Shown in pieces: positions 32,531 to 40,249 of a stretch of DNA of 40,249 nt (position 1 is the stretch's first letter; each line of letters starts with the position of its first letter). A model generated the notes under the pieces. It saw only the letters and a list, made by a program, of their open reading frames with translations, ran no database searches and was not told the origin of the DNA. The position numbers and the translations under genes are program-made. This DNA is from Thermotogaceae bacterium (GTDB lineage: Bacteria > Thermotogota > Thermotogae > B21-G9 > HyVt-16). The stretch lies in the NCBI GenBank assembly GCA_029981435.1, contig JARRBB010000011.1:1-40249 (forward strand), written 5' to 3'.

Positions 32531-33203
32531 CTTTCAATTCATCTACCAACTCACAGTTAGAAGTAAAAACTTCATCGGCTACTTCTTCGAATTCTCTTCT
32601 TGATTTCTCAGCAACGTTCACCGCGATAACCTTCATACCCGCATTTTTAGCAGCTTTACAACCATTGATGGAGTCTTCTATCGCCACACAGAATCGAGGT
32701 TCAACATTCAGAAGCTGGGCACATTTCAGATATATGTCAGGTGCGGGCTTTGTTTTTTGAACCTTATCACCCGTTATTATAACTTCAAAATAATCCTTAA
32801 AACCTGTTTTTGAAAGAATTACCATTGCATTATCTGATGCAGTTGAAGTCGCAAGAGCTATCCTGTATCCTGAACTTTTGACAGTTTCAACAAGTTCTTG
32901 GGCGCATGGAACTACAGGTACAGGGTTGTTGATGATGTAATTTCTGAAAGCATTTTCTTCTTCTTTTGCCAGCTTTTCGTGATCTTCGTTTATACCGAGC
33001 TCGTCAACAATGGTTTTCATAGCGTTGACCAACGAACTTCCCTTTATTCTTTCGATTAAACTATCAGTTAAAGATTTTCCATAACGTGCAACGATCTCTT
33101 TTTCTATCTGTAAGTACACAGGTTCGGTATCTGATAGGACACCGTCCATATCGAAAATGACCGCTTCGATTCCTCTGAAAAATTCGCTCAGTTTCAACTT
33201 CAT
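32514..33203 (-). CDS. HAD-superfamily phosphatase / beta-phosphoglucomutase-like protein
   Basis: 229 residues. HAD motif I VIFDMDGVLSD (~15-25), a helical cap (~30-90), motif II LATSTASD (~117-124), motif III Lys in KTKPAPDIY (~150), motif IV VAIEDSINGCKAA (~173-185). The class I cap and the DxDG(V)LxD pattern fit phosphoglycolate phosphatase or beta-phosphoglucomutase-like enzymes; the substrate is uncertain. ATG overlaps the udk stop by 4 bp (ATGA) and has TGAGGAGTGA before it. Confidence 0.88.
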   Translation of the reverse strand: MKLKLSEFFRGIEAVIFDMDGVLSDTEPVYLQIEKEIVARYGKSLTDSLIERIKGSSLVNAMKTIVDELGINEDHEKLAKEEENAFRNYIINNPVPVVPCAQELVETVKSSGYRIALATSTASDNAMVILSKTGFKDYFEVIITGDKVQKTKPAPDIYLKCAQLLNVEPRFCVAIEDSINGCKAAKNAGMKVIAVNVAEKSRREFEEVADEVFTSNCELVDELKEKPRV

Positions 33204-33823
33204 TCACTCCTCAATCTCATATTTATGTATTCCACAATTACCTGTATGGCTTTTTCGTTGAACCCACCTTCAGGAATGATTATATCCGCTTTCCTTTTCG
33301 TCGGTTCAACATAGGCATCGTGCATCGGTTTAACCATTGTAAGATACTGGTTAATAACCGAATCCAGCGTTCTTCCTCTTTCAACAATATCTCTTTCAAG
33401 TCTTCTTATAAACCTGACGTCGCTTTCAGCATCAACGTATATTTTCAAATCATACAGATCACAGATCTCTTTGTAGTAAAGCGCGAATATTCCTTCAATT
33501 ATGATTATATCTTTCGGTTGGAAATCTATGTATTCTTCTTTCCTTGTGTAAATGGTGAAATCGTAATCAGGCAATTTAATCGGTTTGTTTTCCTTCAACA
33601 ACTTTATGTGTTCAAGAAGTAAAGAGGCCTCTATCATATCCGGATGATCGTAATTGAGAGTCTTTCTTTCTTCCAGTGGTATATGACTCATATCTCTGTA
33701 ATAGTTGTCCATCGGTAAAATTTCACACAATTCTTCACCGACGTACTCTTTTATCTTCCTTGCAACCGTAGTTTTGCCAGAACCTGTGCCACCACCTATT
33801 CCAATTAAAAATATAAAAATCAC
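33200..33823 (-). CDS. udk: Uridine kinase
   Basis: 207 residues; phosphorylates uridine/cytidine in pyrimidine salvage. P-loop GIGGGTGSGKTTVARKI (~8-24), DNYYRDMSHIPLEERKTLNYDHPD (~39-62), YDFTIYTR (~86), IIEGIFALY and RRLERDIVERGRT (~145-157). The GTG start at 33823 overlaps the ispD stop (GTGA), so it is coupled; no other standard start lies between it and the P-loop. Confidence 0.94.
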   Translation of the reverse strand: MIFIFLIGIGGGTGSGKTTVARKIKEYVGEELCEILPMDNYYRDMSHIPLEERKTLNYDHPDMIEASLLLEHIKLLKENKPIKLPDYDFTIYTRKEEYIDFQPKDIIIIEGIFALYYKEICDLYDLKIYVDAESDVRFIRRLERDIVERGRTLDSVINQYLTMVKPMHDAYVEPTKRKADIIIPEGGFNEKAIQVIVEYINMRLRSE

Positions 33824-34521
33824 CCACCTTTTAGATTTTTCAAATTCATGAAAAAACTGGCAATTTGTAGATCTTCTTGATAAGTGATTTTTATGTTAAA
33901 TGGATCACCATCTATAAACCTCACTTTTTCACCTTTCAGCAGAACAAGTGAAGAGTCGTCAAATGAATTTCTTATGTTGTTCTTCAAAGCTTCTTCATGG
34001 GCCGATTTTATCGTCTGATAATCGAACCCTTGAGGAGTTTGAACTATTCTGAACTGTTCTCGATTTTCTATACTGAGTACTTCATGCTCAGAAACTCTGC
34101 AAATAGACTCTTTCAACTTCACCACAGGTATACATGCATAACACTCTTCAAGACAATCAAGTATTCTCGTTATAAGACTTTTATCAATCAAAGGCCTTGC
34201 AGAGTCGTGTATCAACACATTCTTCACATCGTACCTTTCAAGATATTTAAGTGCGTTGTACACGGAAAGTTGCCTTTCCTGACCGCCTTCTACAAGTTCA
34301 ATCTTACCAGACAAACTGTACTCTTCAAGTATCCTCTGTGTATCATTTAGAAAAAATTTGTTGTAAACAAAAACAATCCTGTCTATTGCAGGATGCTCTA
34401 AAAAAGAAAAAATCGACCACAAAAATAAAGGCCTGTTTTTAAGTATTAAAAATTGTTTTGGAAGAGATGCACCGAACCTTTTTCCTGAACCTCCACCAAG
34501 GACTATCCCCACGTTCTCCAT
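33820..34521 (-). CDS. ispD: 2-C-methyl-D-erythritol 4-phosphate cytidylyltransferase
   Basis: 233 residues; third step of the MEP isoprenoid pathway. N-terminal nucleotide-binding GIVLGGGSGKRFGASLPKQF (~5-24), VEGGQERQLSVYNAL (~80), LIHDSARPLI (~105), QTPQGFDYQTIKSAHE (~155) and FDDSSLVLL. I chose ATG 34521, one base after the preceding stop (TAATATG), matching the family start; a TTG at 34539 with AGGAA upstream is also possible. It supplies precursors used by the prenyl synthase at 1108. Confidence 0.93.
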   Translation of the reverse strand: MENVGIVLGGGSGKRFGASLPKQFLILKNRPLFLWSIFSFLEHPAIDRIVFVYNKFFLNDTQRILEEYSLSGKIELVEGGQERQLSVYNALKYLERYDVKNVLIHDSARPLIDKSLITRILDCLEECYACIPVVKLKESICRVSEHEVLSIENREQFRIVQTPQGFDYQTIKSAHEEALKNNIRNSFDDSSLVLLKGEKVRFIDGDPFNIKITYQEDLQIASFFMNLKNLKGG

Positions 34522-34522
34522 A

Positions 34523-34744
34523 TTAGGCCGAATAATCAAAATTCATTCCTGCATACATCTGCGAAGCCATTCTTGCGAGTTTCTCCGCCATTCCAAACTG
34601 ATTGTAAGTTATCAAATCCATCAACTTTTGCATGTCTTCCTTACTCATGATCTTAACAGTTTCGTTCGAAGCATGGGTGATAGGATTATCCAATTGAATA
34701 TTGTATGTACTGTATGGTTGATAACCAACAGGAGAGATTTTCAT
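34523..34744 (-). CDS. Small protein of unknown function (73 aa)
   Basis: Unrecognised. The 73 residues start MKISPVGYQPYSTYN, have a helix-like middle (SKEDMQKLMDLITYNQFGMAEKLARMASQMYAG) and no signal peptide, membrane segment or cysteine. ATG 34744 sits behind AGGGGTGAGAG, a strong site, and ispD starts one base after its stop, so it heads the ispD-udk-HAD operon. It is divergent from the pilin cluster across a 61-bp gap. The short N-terminal tail plus amphipathic helix is reminiscent of small motility/flagellar proteins, but that is only a guess. Confidence 0.65.
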   Translation of the reverse strand: MKISPVGYQPYSTYNIQLDNPITHASNETVKIMSKEDMQKLMDLITYNQFGMAEKLARMASQMYAGMNFDYSA

Positions 34745-34763
34745 ACTCTCACCCCTTTGATCA

Positions 34764-34772
34764 TGGTATAAT
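34764..34772 (+). promoter_or_regulatory. Extended -10 promoter of the pilin cluster
   Basis: TGGTATAAT 33 bp before the first pilin start, in the narrow divergent gap. No good -35 is visible. It is the same nine-base form as the promoter of the peptide-type ABC operon. Confidence 0.5.
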
Positions 34773-34805
34773 TTAATACAATTAAAACATTCTGGACGTG
34801 AAAAC

Positions 34806-35237
34806 ATGCCAAAAAAAGGGTTCACTCTGGTAGAACTTTTGATTTCCATAAGCATAACAACTGTTGCTATAATAATAGCACTTATGATTTTCTTCGCAGT
34901 TTTAAGATCAGAAAAAAGCATAACTAAGCTCGAAGAGTTCCATGATTTTGTAACCCGGTTGGATTTGAATCTCATGAACAATTACAACGAATATTTTTTC
35001 ATATACCCTCCAAAGGTAGAAGATGATAGAATAATAGTGTACTACTACGATTATTATACAGAACCTTCGACCGTTTCAAGTCTCACAATTAACATACCAT
35101 CAAATTATAACATCACCATAATCCCTACCTACACTGAATTTATCGACCCACCTACTACGAAAGTTGAGGTTTTCATAAATGCAGTTGAAATATCAACGAA
35201 CGCTTCCCTCGTCTACATAAATCAACCTGCCGATTGA
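34806..35237 (+). CDS. Type IV pilin-like minor protein 1 (class III signal, Glu5)
   Basis: 143 residues. Short basic leader then MPKKG|FTLVELLISISITTVAI, a standard prepilin peptidase site with Glu at +5 and a single hydrophobic helix. The rest (~35-143) is a small beta-rich domain with few cysteines. PilW/GspJ-like in style. ATG 34806; the ribosome site is weak (GGACGTGA). First of five tandem pilin-like genes, 19 bp before the next. Confidence 0.85.
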   Translation: MPKKGFTLVELLISISITTVAIIIALMIFFAVLRSEKSITKLEEFHDFVTRLDLNLMNNYNEYFFIYPPKVEDDRIIVYYYDYYTEPSTVSSLTINIPSNYNITIIPTYTEFIDPPTTKVEVFINAVEISTNASLVYINQPAD

Positions 35238-35256
35238 TATTGTGGGAGATGATAAT

Positions 35257-37197
35257 ATGATAAGGAAAATTTTCTCTAAAGATAGGCGAAATGGCGACGC
35301 ATTGATAACAACTATAATTGTTTTGATGATAATTGTTGTTTTCTTGATAGGTTATCTCAATATCGCCTCTAAAAGAGCAGAAGCACACGCAAATTTCAAC
35401 AAATATGTTGACATGAAAACTTCGATGGCAAATGCCCTTCATGCTGCTCTAATTGTTGCTATAAACAATTATGATGCTCTCAGTGATGTTGCCACAGAAC
35501 TTGAAAATCTTGACTCTGATGAAAGTTTCGAATCAGTCTTTTCTAATCTATCGAAACGCTACAGTTTTTTGAGCCAAGCCAGTCCTACAATCTTTTCAGA
35601 TGTTCAGTACTTAAACACGGTAGAATCTCCTGAAGTTTTTTTCAGAACGGCTTATGGCTATCCGAGTGTTTATTATCTGAAACTGAGTGAAGATTATCAA
35701 GATTTGATCGTTTCCACTATAAAAGACCAAAATGGAAGGATAATGAACTATCTTGTAGGTAGCGTCGAAAAGACTCCGTTTTATGACGAGATGAGGAAAA
35801 AAGTTTACATTGTAAACGATACAGAGTCTGATCCTAACAAGAAATCAAGGTTCCTCCCTGGAGAAGAATTTTACGGAGCGGTCATGACCCAAGGGACTCT
35901 GTTTTTCAACAATAGTAAAGGAAACGGAAAAAAAGATGATGATTACGGTGTTCTCTATTTTTCAATTGCAAATCCCACAATTATTTCTGAGATACCAACA
36001 GAAGTTTTTCTTGAATTCGCTCCTGATTTCAATCACACGATCGTTGCAAGCGGTAGTGAGTACTTATGGGTTGGACCGGGTAATAATTCAATTGCAACAA
36101 CTACTTCTGAAGAAATCGCATCTTTCTTTGCCACAGATAGCACTTACAGCTACGTTGGATACAATTGGCAATATCTTGGGAACAATCTTTCAGCGAATAC
36201 AGTAAAGCCAGAGACTATCTGGAAGGAAATCTGGGATACCAGAGCGAGTACGGTGGCAACTATCGATATAGAGACAGGTTTGTATTTTGATTGGAGTGAC
36301 TACAATTCACCTGAAATCGAGTCAAAAGTTGAGAATGGTTATACGGTCATAACTATTAGTGATTTAAAAGAACAAGGCAATAAAACTGAAAAAGAAAAGC
36401 TATATGAAATAAAAATATTACCTATTTCAAACTCGACGAGCTCAATTTATTCAGAGATAGCAACCGTTACCAAATTCGATGAAGATGAAAAAAAGACCAA
36501 TCGGCTTGTGCTGAAAAATTTTAATTCCACACTTTATTTCCATATTCTTAATGATACTAAAGGTTCAGTAAACAACGATTTAATAATAGATGGTGAAACA
36601 ACGAATTACTCCAACGCCGACCTTAAAATAATAACGAACGATTCGATAAAATTTCAACAGAATTTTTTGATTTATGGTCTCAGCGATGTCGGCACAGATG
36701 TTCACCTTTCTTTGAACGATCCTATAGTAAGCTTTGTTGCAAGCGCGTGTATAAAGTTTGAAAAAAGTGCTAAAGGCAAAAATGATGATATATACAAAGT
36801 TGCAGGTTCTCTTTATGCGTTAAACGGCGCTCTCGCTTATGTTAGGAATAGGAATGGAAATGGAAATGGTGATATGAAACTGTATATGAAACTGTATGCC
36901 TTCGGACAGGTTGTAGAAGGTATAACCATTGAACATAAGGGACTTGGAAGTGGAACAATTGGACAAAGAGATATACCTGATTTGAACCCAAACGAACTTG
37001 TTGCAGGTGGAGGGAGCTTGAAAAACAACATTGAACGGCATTTCTATTACGATCCAAGGCTCTGGTTCGTGGATTACTTTGTAGATGAAAACATAAAAAG
37101 AATATTCATTCCAAGATACAGCATATCAGGCAGGATTTTGAATTTTGTGGGAACTTACGGTTCTGTGATCGTAAGACTCAACTACATGGGCTGGTGA
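35257..37197 (+). CDS. Large PilX-like minor pilin (646 aa)
   Basis: N-terminal RRNG|DALITTIIVLMIIVVFLIGYLN resembles PilX-type class III signals: Gly at -1, hydrophobic helix, no Glu5 (Thr instead). Residues ~40-130 are helical; the rest is a large, Ser/Thr/Asn-rich, beta-type region expected outside the cell. A short Asn-Gly repeat and a duplicated MKLY occur near residues 530-545. At 646 residues it is far longer than ordinary PilX (~150-200), suggesting an adhesive or carbohydrate/surface-binding head, but I recognise no domain. ATG 35257 after GGGAGATGAT; an in-frame GTG at 35242 is within that region. Confidence 0.75.
   Translation: MIRKIFSKDRRNGDALITTIIVLMIIVVFLIGYLNIASKRAEAHANFNKYVDMKTSMANALHAALIVAINNYDALSDVATELENLDSDESFESVFSNLSKRYSFLSQASPTIFSDVQYLNTVESPEVFFRTAYGYPSVYYLKLSEDYQDLIVSTIKDQNGRIMNYLVGSVEKTPFYDEMRKKVYIVNDTESDPNKKSRFLPGEEFYGAVMTQGTLFFNNSKGNGKKDDDYGVLYFSIANPTIISEIPTEVFLEFAPDFNHTIVASGSEYLWVGPGNNSIATTTSEEIASFFATDSTYSYVGYNWQYLGNNLSANTVKPETIWKEIWDTRASTVATIDIETGLYFDWSDYNSPEIESKVENGYTVITISDLKEQGNKTEKEKLYEIKILPISNSTSSIYSEIATVTKFDEDEKKTNRLVLKNFNSTLYFHILNDTKGSVNNDLIIDGETTNYSNADLKIITNDSIKFQQNFLIYGLSDVGTDVHLSLNDPIVSFVASACIKFEKSAKGKNDDIYKVAGSLYALNGALAYVRNRNGNGNGDMKLYMKLYAFGQVVEGITIEHKGLGSGTIGQRDIPDLNPNELVAGGGSLKNNIERHFYYDPRLWFVDYFVDENIKRIFIPRYSISGRILNFVGTYGSVIVRLNYMGW
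36872..36895 (+). repeat. 12-bp tandem duplication in the PilX-like gene
   Basis: ATATGAAACTGT occurs twice head to tail, encoding MKLY twice. It directly follows a GGAATG/GGAAATG run (36851-36869) that encodes Asn-Gly repeats. The length is a multiple of three, so the frame is kept. Confidence 0.8.
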
Positions 37198-37201
37198 TAG
37201 T

Positions 37202-37534
37202 TTGAAAAAAGGCTATTCCTTAGTATCAGTGCTTGTAGCTATAGGCGCTATAGCTATTTTCAGTGTTTTTGCACTGGATATAATTGTGAACATACAGAAA
37301 AATATGCTCCGCTTGAAGAATGCTATTCTACTCGATATAGAATTATCACATGTGAGTGCTCAATTACACAGTTTTGTGGCTACACCAACTATCATTCAAA
37401 CCGTTCAGCTGTCTGATCCATTGACAGAGATATCTATGAATTCAACTTCATCCACGAATATAATTTTTTACACAGTATCAGCCACAAGGCTCGATTACAA
37501 CAGAACCATAAAGATTTTACAGGTACTTCAATAA
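37202..37534 (+). CDS. Small minor pilin without Glu5
   Basis: 110 residues. MKKG|YSLVSVLVAIGAIAIFSVFALDIIV is a prepilin-type signal with Ser at +5 instead of Glu. Pilins lacking Glu5 (as in GspK) usually sit at the tip of the filament, since Glu5 pairs with the N-terminus of the preceding subunit. A beta-rich region follows (~45-110). TTG start at 37202; GGTGAT from the previous gene's end is the ribosome site. Confidence 0.75.
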   Translation: MKKGYSLVSVLVAIGAIAIFSVFALDIIVNIQKNMLRLKNAILLDIELSHVSAQLHSFVATPTIIQTVQLSDPLTEISMNSTSSTNIIFYTVSATRLDYNRTIKILQVLQ

Positions 37535-37537
37535 ATC

Positions 37538-38107
37538 GTGCAGGAAGGTGAGATTACGAATAAGAAAGGGTTTACTCTTGTTGAGCTTCTTATTTCTCTA
37601 TCGATAATAACTATAATTTTAATAATAGTGTCCTTAATATTTGTAAGCACACTAAGTTCTGATAAAACATTCAGTATAGAACATGAGAAAACAATCGCAT
37701 ATTATGGTTTGACCAAAGTGTTGAAAAATTATATAACTTATCTGAACACCGATGAACTGAGCACCACAACATTCAACGGAAACATCGTATTTTACTACAA
37801 AGAAGTAATCCCATCACTTGAGACCATCGAATTGTATCACTGGCTTTATCCATATAATAACGGAAACACTGTTGAATTTTATTCAACAATAACATCTGTA
37901 AATACAACTCCAACCGACGATATAGGGAAATGGGAGAAAATCGTTATACCTTTGAGGACAAATATAGTTTCTTTTTCAGCAACGCCTGTTGAAAACAGGA
38001 ATTTACGATACCAGGCAATCATAAGTTTAAAGAATGCCATCGCTTATATTGACCTAAATTCAGCTACACTGACTGTCGGTGGTATAGCTTATCCTCCATT
38101 GAAATGA
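37538..38107 (+). CDS. Type IV pilin-like minor protein 2 (Glu5)
   Basis: About 189 residues. NKKG|FTLVELLISLSIITIILIIVSLIF is a canonical class III signal with Glu5; the rest is a beta-rich globular part of the PilW/GspJ style. The first standard start is GTG 37538, but a strong AGGAAGGTGAG lies downstream of it (37542-37552), ideally placed for an ACG at 37556, which would give the short leader (M)NKKG. Either GTG via coupling to the previous stop or ACG is possible; the GTG is recorded here. Confidence 0.8.
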   Translation: MQEGEITNKKGFTLVELLISLSIITIILIIVSLIFVSTLSSDKTFSIEHEKTIAYYGLTKVLKNYITYLNTDELSTTTFNGNIVFYYKEVIPSLETIELYHWLYPYNNGNTVEFYSTITSVNTTPTDDIGKWEKIVIPLRTNIVSFSATPVENRNLRYQAIISLKNAIAYIDLNSATLTVGGIAYPPLK

Positions 38108-38122
38108 CGGGGAGATGATACC

Positions 38123-40249
38123 TTGAAAAAAGGTAATATACTGGTTTCAGTATTGTTTTATCTGACTTTTATAACCATAGTTGTTTTTACGATGTTTGGA
38201 AAACTCGAAATAACTAAAAACGAATTTATTGACTTACAAAAAACTGAAAAAGCAAGAATAAACGCCATAAACGCTTCAAATCTTGCAAAAGCTTATATAT
38301 CAAATTATGCTGATTCTGTATTGGGACTGCTCAGAATTGCTGGATTTTCTTCTCATCAGACTCCACCGTCCGATGATATAAAAATTCCAGGTGATTCGAT
38401 TGTCAGTGAAATAATGGCAGAAATTGAGAAAAAAAGTCCCGAGATGATCAGTATATTCAAAGATCAAACAAGAGAAGATCATTACGACTGGATCTGGATC
38501 GCACATAAAAATTTTGTTGATCAGTCGGATCCTCTGAATTCCATCAATCTAATTAGAATAATAAAAAATGATCAAGAGTATGGCATAGAAGATGTGGTTG
38601 AAAATGAAGGTATTTTAGATCTGTTTGCCGTGTTTGCAAAAGACAACAAGAACATTGCCTTGCTACTTTCAAGATCGAAATTCTCGAATAAGAGCTTTAT
38701 AGTTTACAGCCTGGTTGGAAAAGATACACTTGCAAAGTATGGAACTTTTTTAAACTCATGGCCTGAAGATGGTTACTGGACAAGCAATTACAAATTCTAT
38801 GGAGATGTCAGATTAAATGAGGAACCTCTGATACATGGTAATCCTGAAATTTTTGGTGATTACTATGCTCCCGATTTGAATGATGATGAAAAAAATTGGA
38901 GAGGTTCTGGAAGTTTCAAAATAGAAGGAGAAAATTACTTCATCGGTGGAGATGAACTGGAAAAGTACAACTTCGATGGGATAAGCAAAGATTACGGAAA
39001 AGTCCTGGAATTTGGTTCGAGTAAAGGCAACGAATCGGATGAAGGAAATCCATTCACACTTGTAATTGATATTGCAAGAATGAAAGGAGACGCTGACCAT
39101 AAAAAGTGGGTTGAAAACCTCTATAAGTTGATAAAACCTCAAGGGTATATGAAGGGGTTGTGGATCAGGAACAAGATTGTTAGAATTTTAATCCCTGAAA
39201 GATTAAAAGTTGGAAACAGTCATAACGAAATAGAATTTCCTATAAGGGTTTTAGCAGATGTCAACAACGATGGTTTGAATGAACAAGTAGAAATGGCGAT
39301 AGCAGTTGGAGATACAGAATCCAGCAATTTTTCTAATACAGATGAAATTGTAGTAGCATTTAAAGATGATGAAAATTCCCCAGACATAACTTTGAAATTT
39401 CTTGATAAAAACGTGGATACTAATTACAATACCGGTAAGAATTATACAGGTTATTATGTCTATTTCGATAGTTCAACTGGTAACTGGAGAATGTTTGAAA
39501 GTCCTATAGCCACAGTTGCTGCTGGAGAAGCATGGCCGGAAGATCTCGATCCTTCTACTCTTGTCGTATATGATGTTAAACTGTTAGATTCTTCTAACTT
39601 GGACTTGAATCCCTCAAACAAAATTTATGAAATAGTGGATGCAACAGACCATGAAAACAGAACATCTCCTTACTGGAAGAAATTGAGGATTTACACTAAA
39701 GACTTGATAAAAAACAGAGAAAACTTTGTTTTTGAAACTTTTCCATTTCAATTCAACGGTATAATAGACTTCGATAAACACGATGTAATTCTTGGTGATA
39801 TCTCTGGATCAACCAATGAGGATTTATGTCTTGTGAATGGAAAATACACTGTATATACCAAAAATAATATTTATCAAATTTCATCAATAATCTATCAAGA
39901 TTATGCTGAAAAAGTGAAAGAAAAATTTGGAGTGAACTTAAATACTGCTGCTCAAATAATAGATAATTATCCGTATAGTTATGGAATCTACGATCTTGGA
40001 GATGGTAGAGATTTAATTGACTTTTTAAGAAATAATTCAAGTCAAACAGATGATTTTTTGAATCTAATTTGTGAGGGTGATTACTATGTTATAGGTGACT
40101 ACGATTATGATAATGAGGATTCTTTGTTGGTAAAGGAAATAAAAAACAATGACAACATCAAGCTTTTTGGTTCTATCTATGTTATAAGCAGGGATAAAGA
40201 AAATAGACCGAGAAAATTGAGCACGAATTTTCAAGAGGTAAAAATAAAA
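38123..40249 (+). CDS. Very large minor pilin-like protein (partial, open at window end)
   Basis: I read this frame through all of 38123-40249 without a stop: at least 709 codons, 3' end outside the window. MKKG|NILVSVLFYLTFITIVVFTMF is a class III signal without Glu5 (Ser at +5), like the PilX/GspK group. The body is a large Asp/Asn-rich, beta-type extracellular region with conserved-looking repeats of FG-GAP style. DVNNDGLNE (~379-387) matches a Ca-binding DxNxDGxxE loop, and DYDYDNEDS (~659-667) is a second acidic loop. TTG 38123 follows GGGGAGATGA. Continues the pilin operon. Confidence 0.8.
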   Translation, partial: MKKGNILVSVLFYLTFITIVVFTMFGKLEITKNEFIDLQKTEKARINAINASNLAKAYISNYADSVLGLLRIAGFSSHQTPPSDDIKIPGDSIVSEIMAEIEKKSPEMISIFKDQTREDHYDWIWIAHKNFVDQSDPLNSINLIRIIKNDQEYGIEDVVENEGILDLFAVFAKDNKNIALLLSRSKFSNKSFIVYSLVGKDTLAKYGTFLNSWPEDGYWTSNYKFYGDVRLNEEPLIHGNPEIFGDYYAPDLNDDEKNWRGSGSFKIEGENYFIGGDELEKYNFDGISKDYGKVLEFGSSKGNESDEGNPFTLVIDIARMKGDADHKKWVENLYKLIKPQGYMKGLWIRNKIVRILIPERLKVGNSHNEIEFPIRVLADVNNDGLNEQVEMAIAVGDTESSNFSNTDEIVVAFKDDENSPDITLKFLDKNVDTNYNTGKNYTGYYVYFDSSTGNWRMFESPIATVAAGEAWPEDLDPSTLVVYDVKLLDSSNLDLNPSNKIYEIVDATDHENRTSPYWKKLRIYTKDLIKNRENFVFETFPFQFNGIIDFDKHDVILGDISGSTNEDLCLVNGKYTVYTKNNIYQISSIIYQDYAEKVKEKFGVNLNTAAQIIDNYPYSYGIYDLGDGRDLIDFLRNNSSQTDDFLNLICEGDYYVIGDYDYDNEDSLLVKEIKNNDNIKLFGSIYVISRDKENRPRKLSTNFQEVKIK

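Noticed and set aside
34745-34981. Longer version (152 aa) of the small minus-strand gene
   Set aside because: The extension runs through the first pilin gene and the divergent promoter; the ATG at 34744 has the strong ribosome site.

Overview
The window looks like chromosome of a thermophilic Thermotogae bacterium, most likely a low-GC member such as Pseudothermotoga. This is inferred from AT-rich coding sequence, strong GGAGG/GGTGAT ribosome sites, very frequent TTG starts, tight packing with 4-17 bp gene overlaps, a Thermotoga-type alkaline phosphatase, a monomeric [FeFe]-hydrogenase and a KaiC-like pair otherwise typical of archaea. The species cannot be fixed from sequence alone. I see no tRNA, rRNA, CRISPR array, insertion sequence or prophage.

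Layout. 1-4.5 kb: rpsT, an unknown gene, a polyprenyl diphosphate synthase, and a large membrane-anchored protein with an alpha/beta-hydrolase fold that lacks the nucleophile serine. 4.5-5.8 kb (minus): a small HTH protein and a KaiC/RecA-like ATPase. 5.9-7.7 kb: a five-cluster [FeFe]-hydrogenase behind a Rex-like site. 7.7-10.0 kb (minus): a NitT/TauT-type ABC importer. 10.1-15.5 kb: a complete Opp/Dpp peptide-type ABC importer. 15.5-26.7 kb: a housekeeping run (argS, valS, folC, ruvA, unknown, glmU, prs, rplY, pth, nadK). 26.8-32.5 kb: alkaline phosphatase, a B12-domain radical SAM protein, mntP (minus), then a ferredoxin-tailed aldo/keto reductase with an iron alcohol dehydrogenase, preceded by a structured leader with a terminator. 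32.5-34.7 kb (minus): HAD phosphatase, udk, ispD and a 73-aa unknown protein. 34.8 kb to the end: five minor-pilin-like genes. The last of these is open at the window edge, at least 709 codons long.

How it fits together. The hydrogenase, aldo/keto reductase and alcohol dehydrogenase are all outlets for fermentative reducing power. ispD and the prenyl synthase serve isoprenoids. The pilin cluster encodes two ordinary class III pilins (Glu5 present) and three without Glu5, two of them very large, so it looks like a tip/adhesin complex.

The most interesting signal is regulatory. Terminator-shaped hairpins (10-12 bp perfect stems followed by T-runs) lie inside the first ~50 codons of the gene immediately downstream of an abundantly needed gene: rpsT to unknown gene, rplY to pth, and ABC binding protein to permease. 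This would let transcription terminate for most messages, with read-through possibly depending on whether ribosomes occupy the downstream reading frame. A second theme is genes whose homology and ribosome site point to a start other than ATG/GTG/TTG (ABC ATPase ATC, pth CTG, a pilin perhaps ACG).
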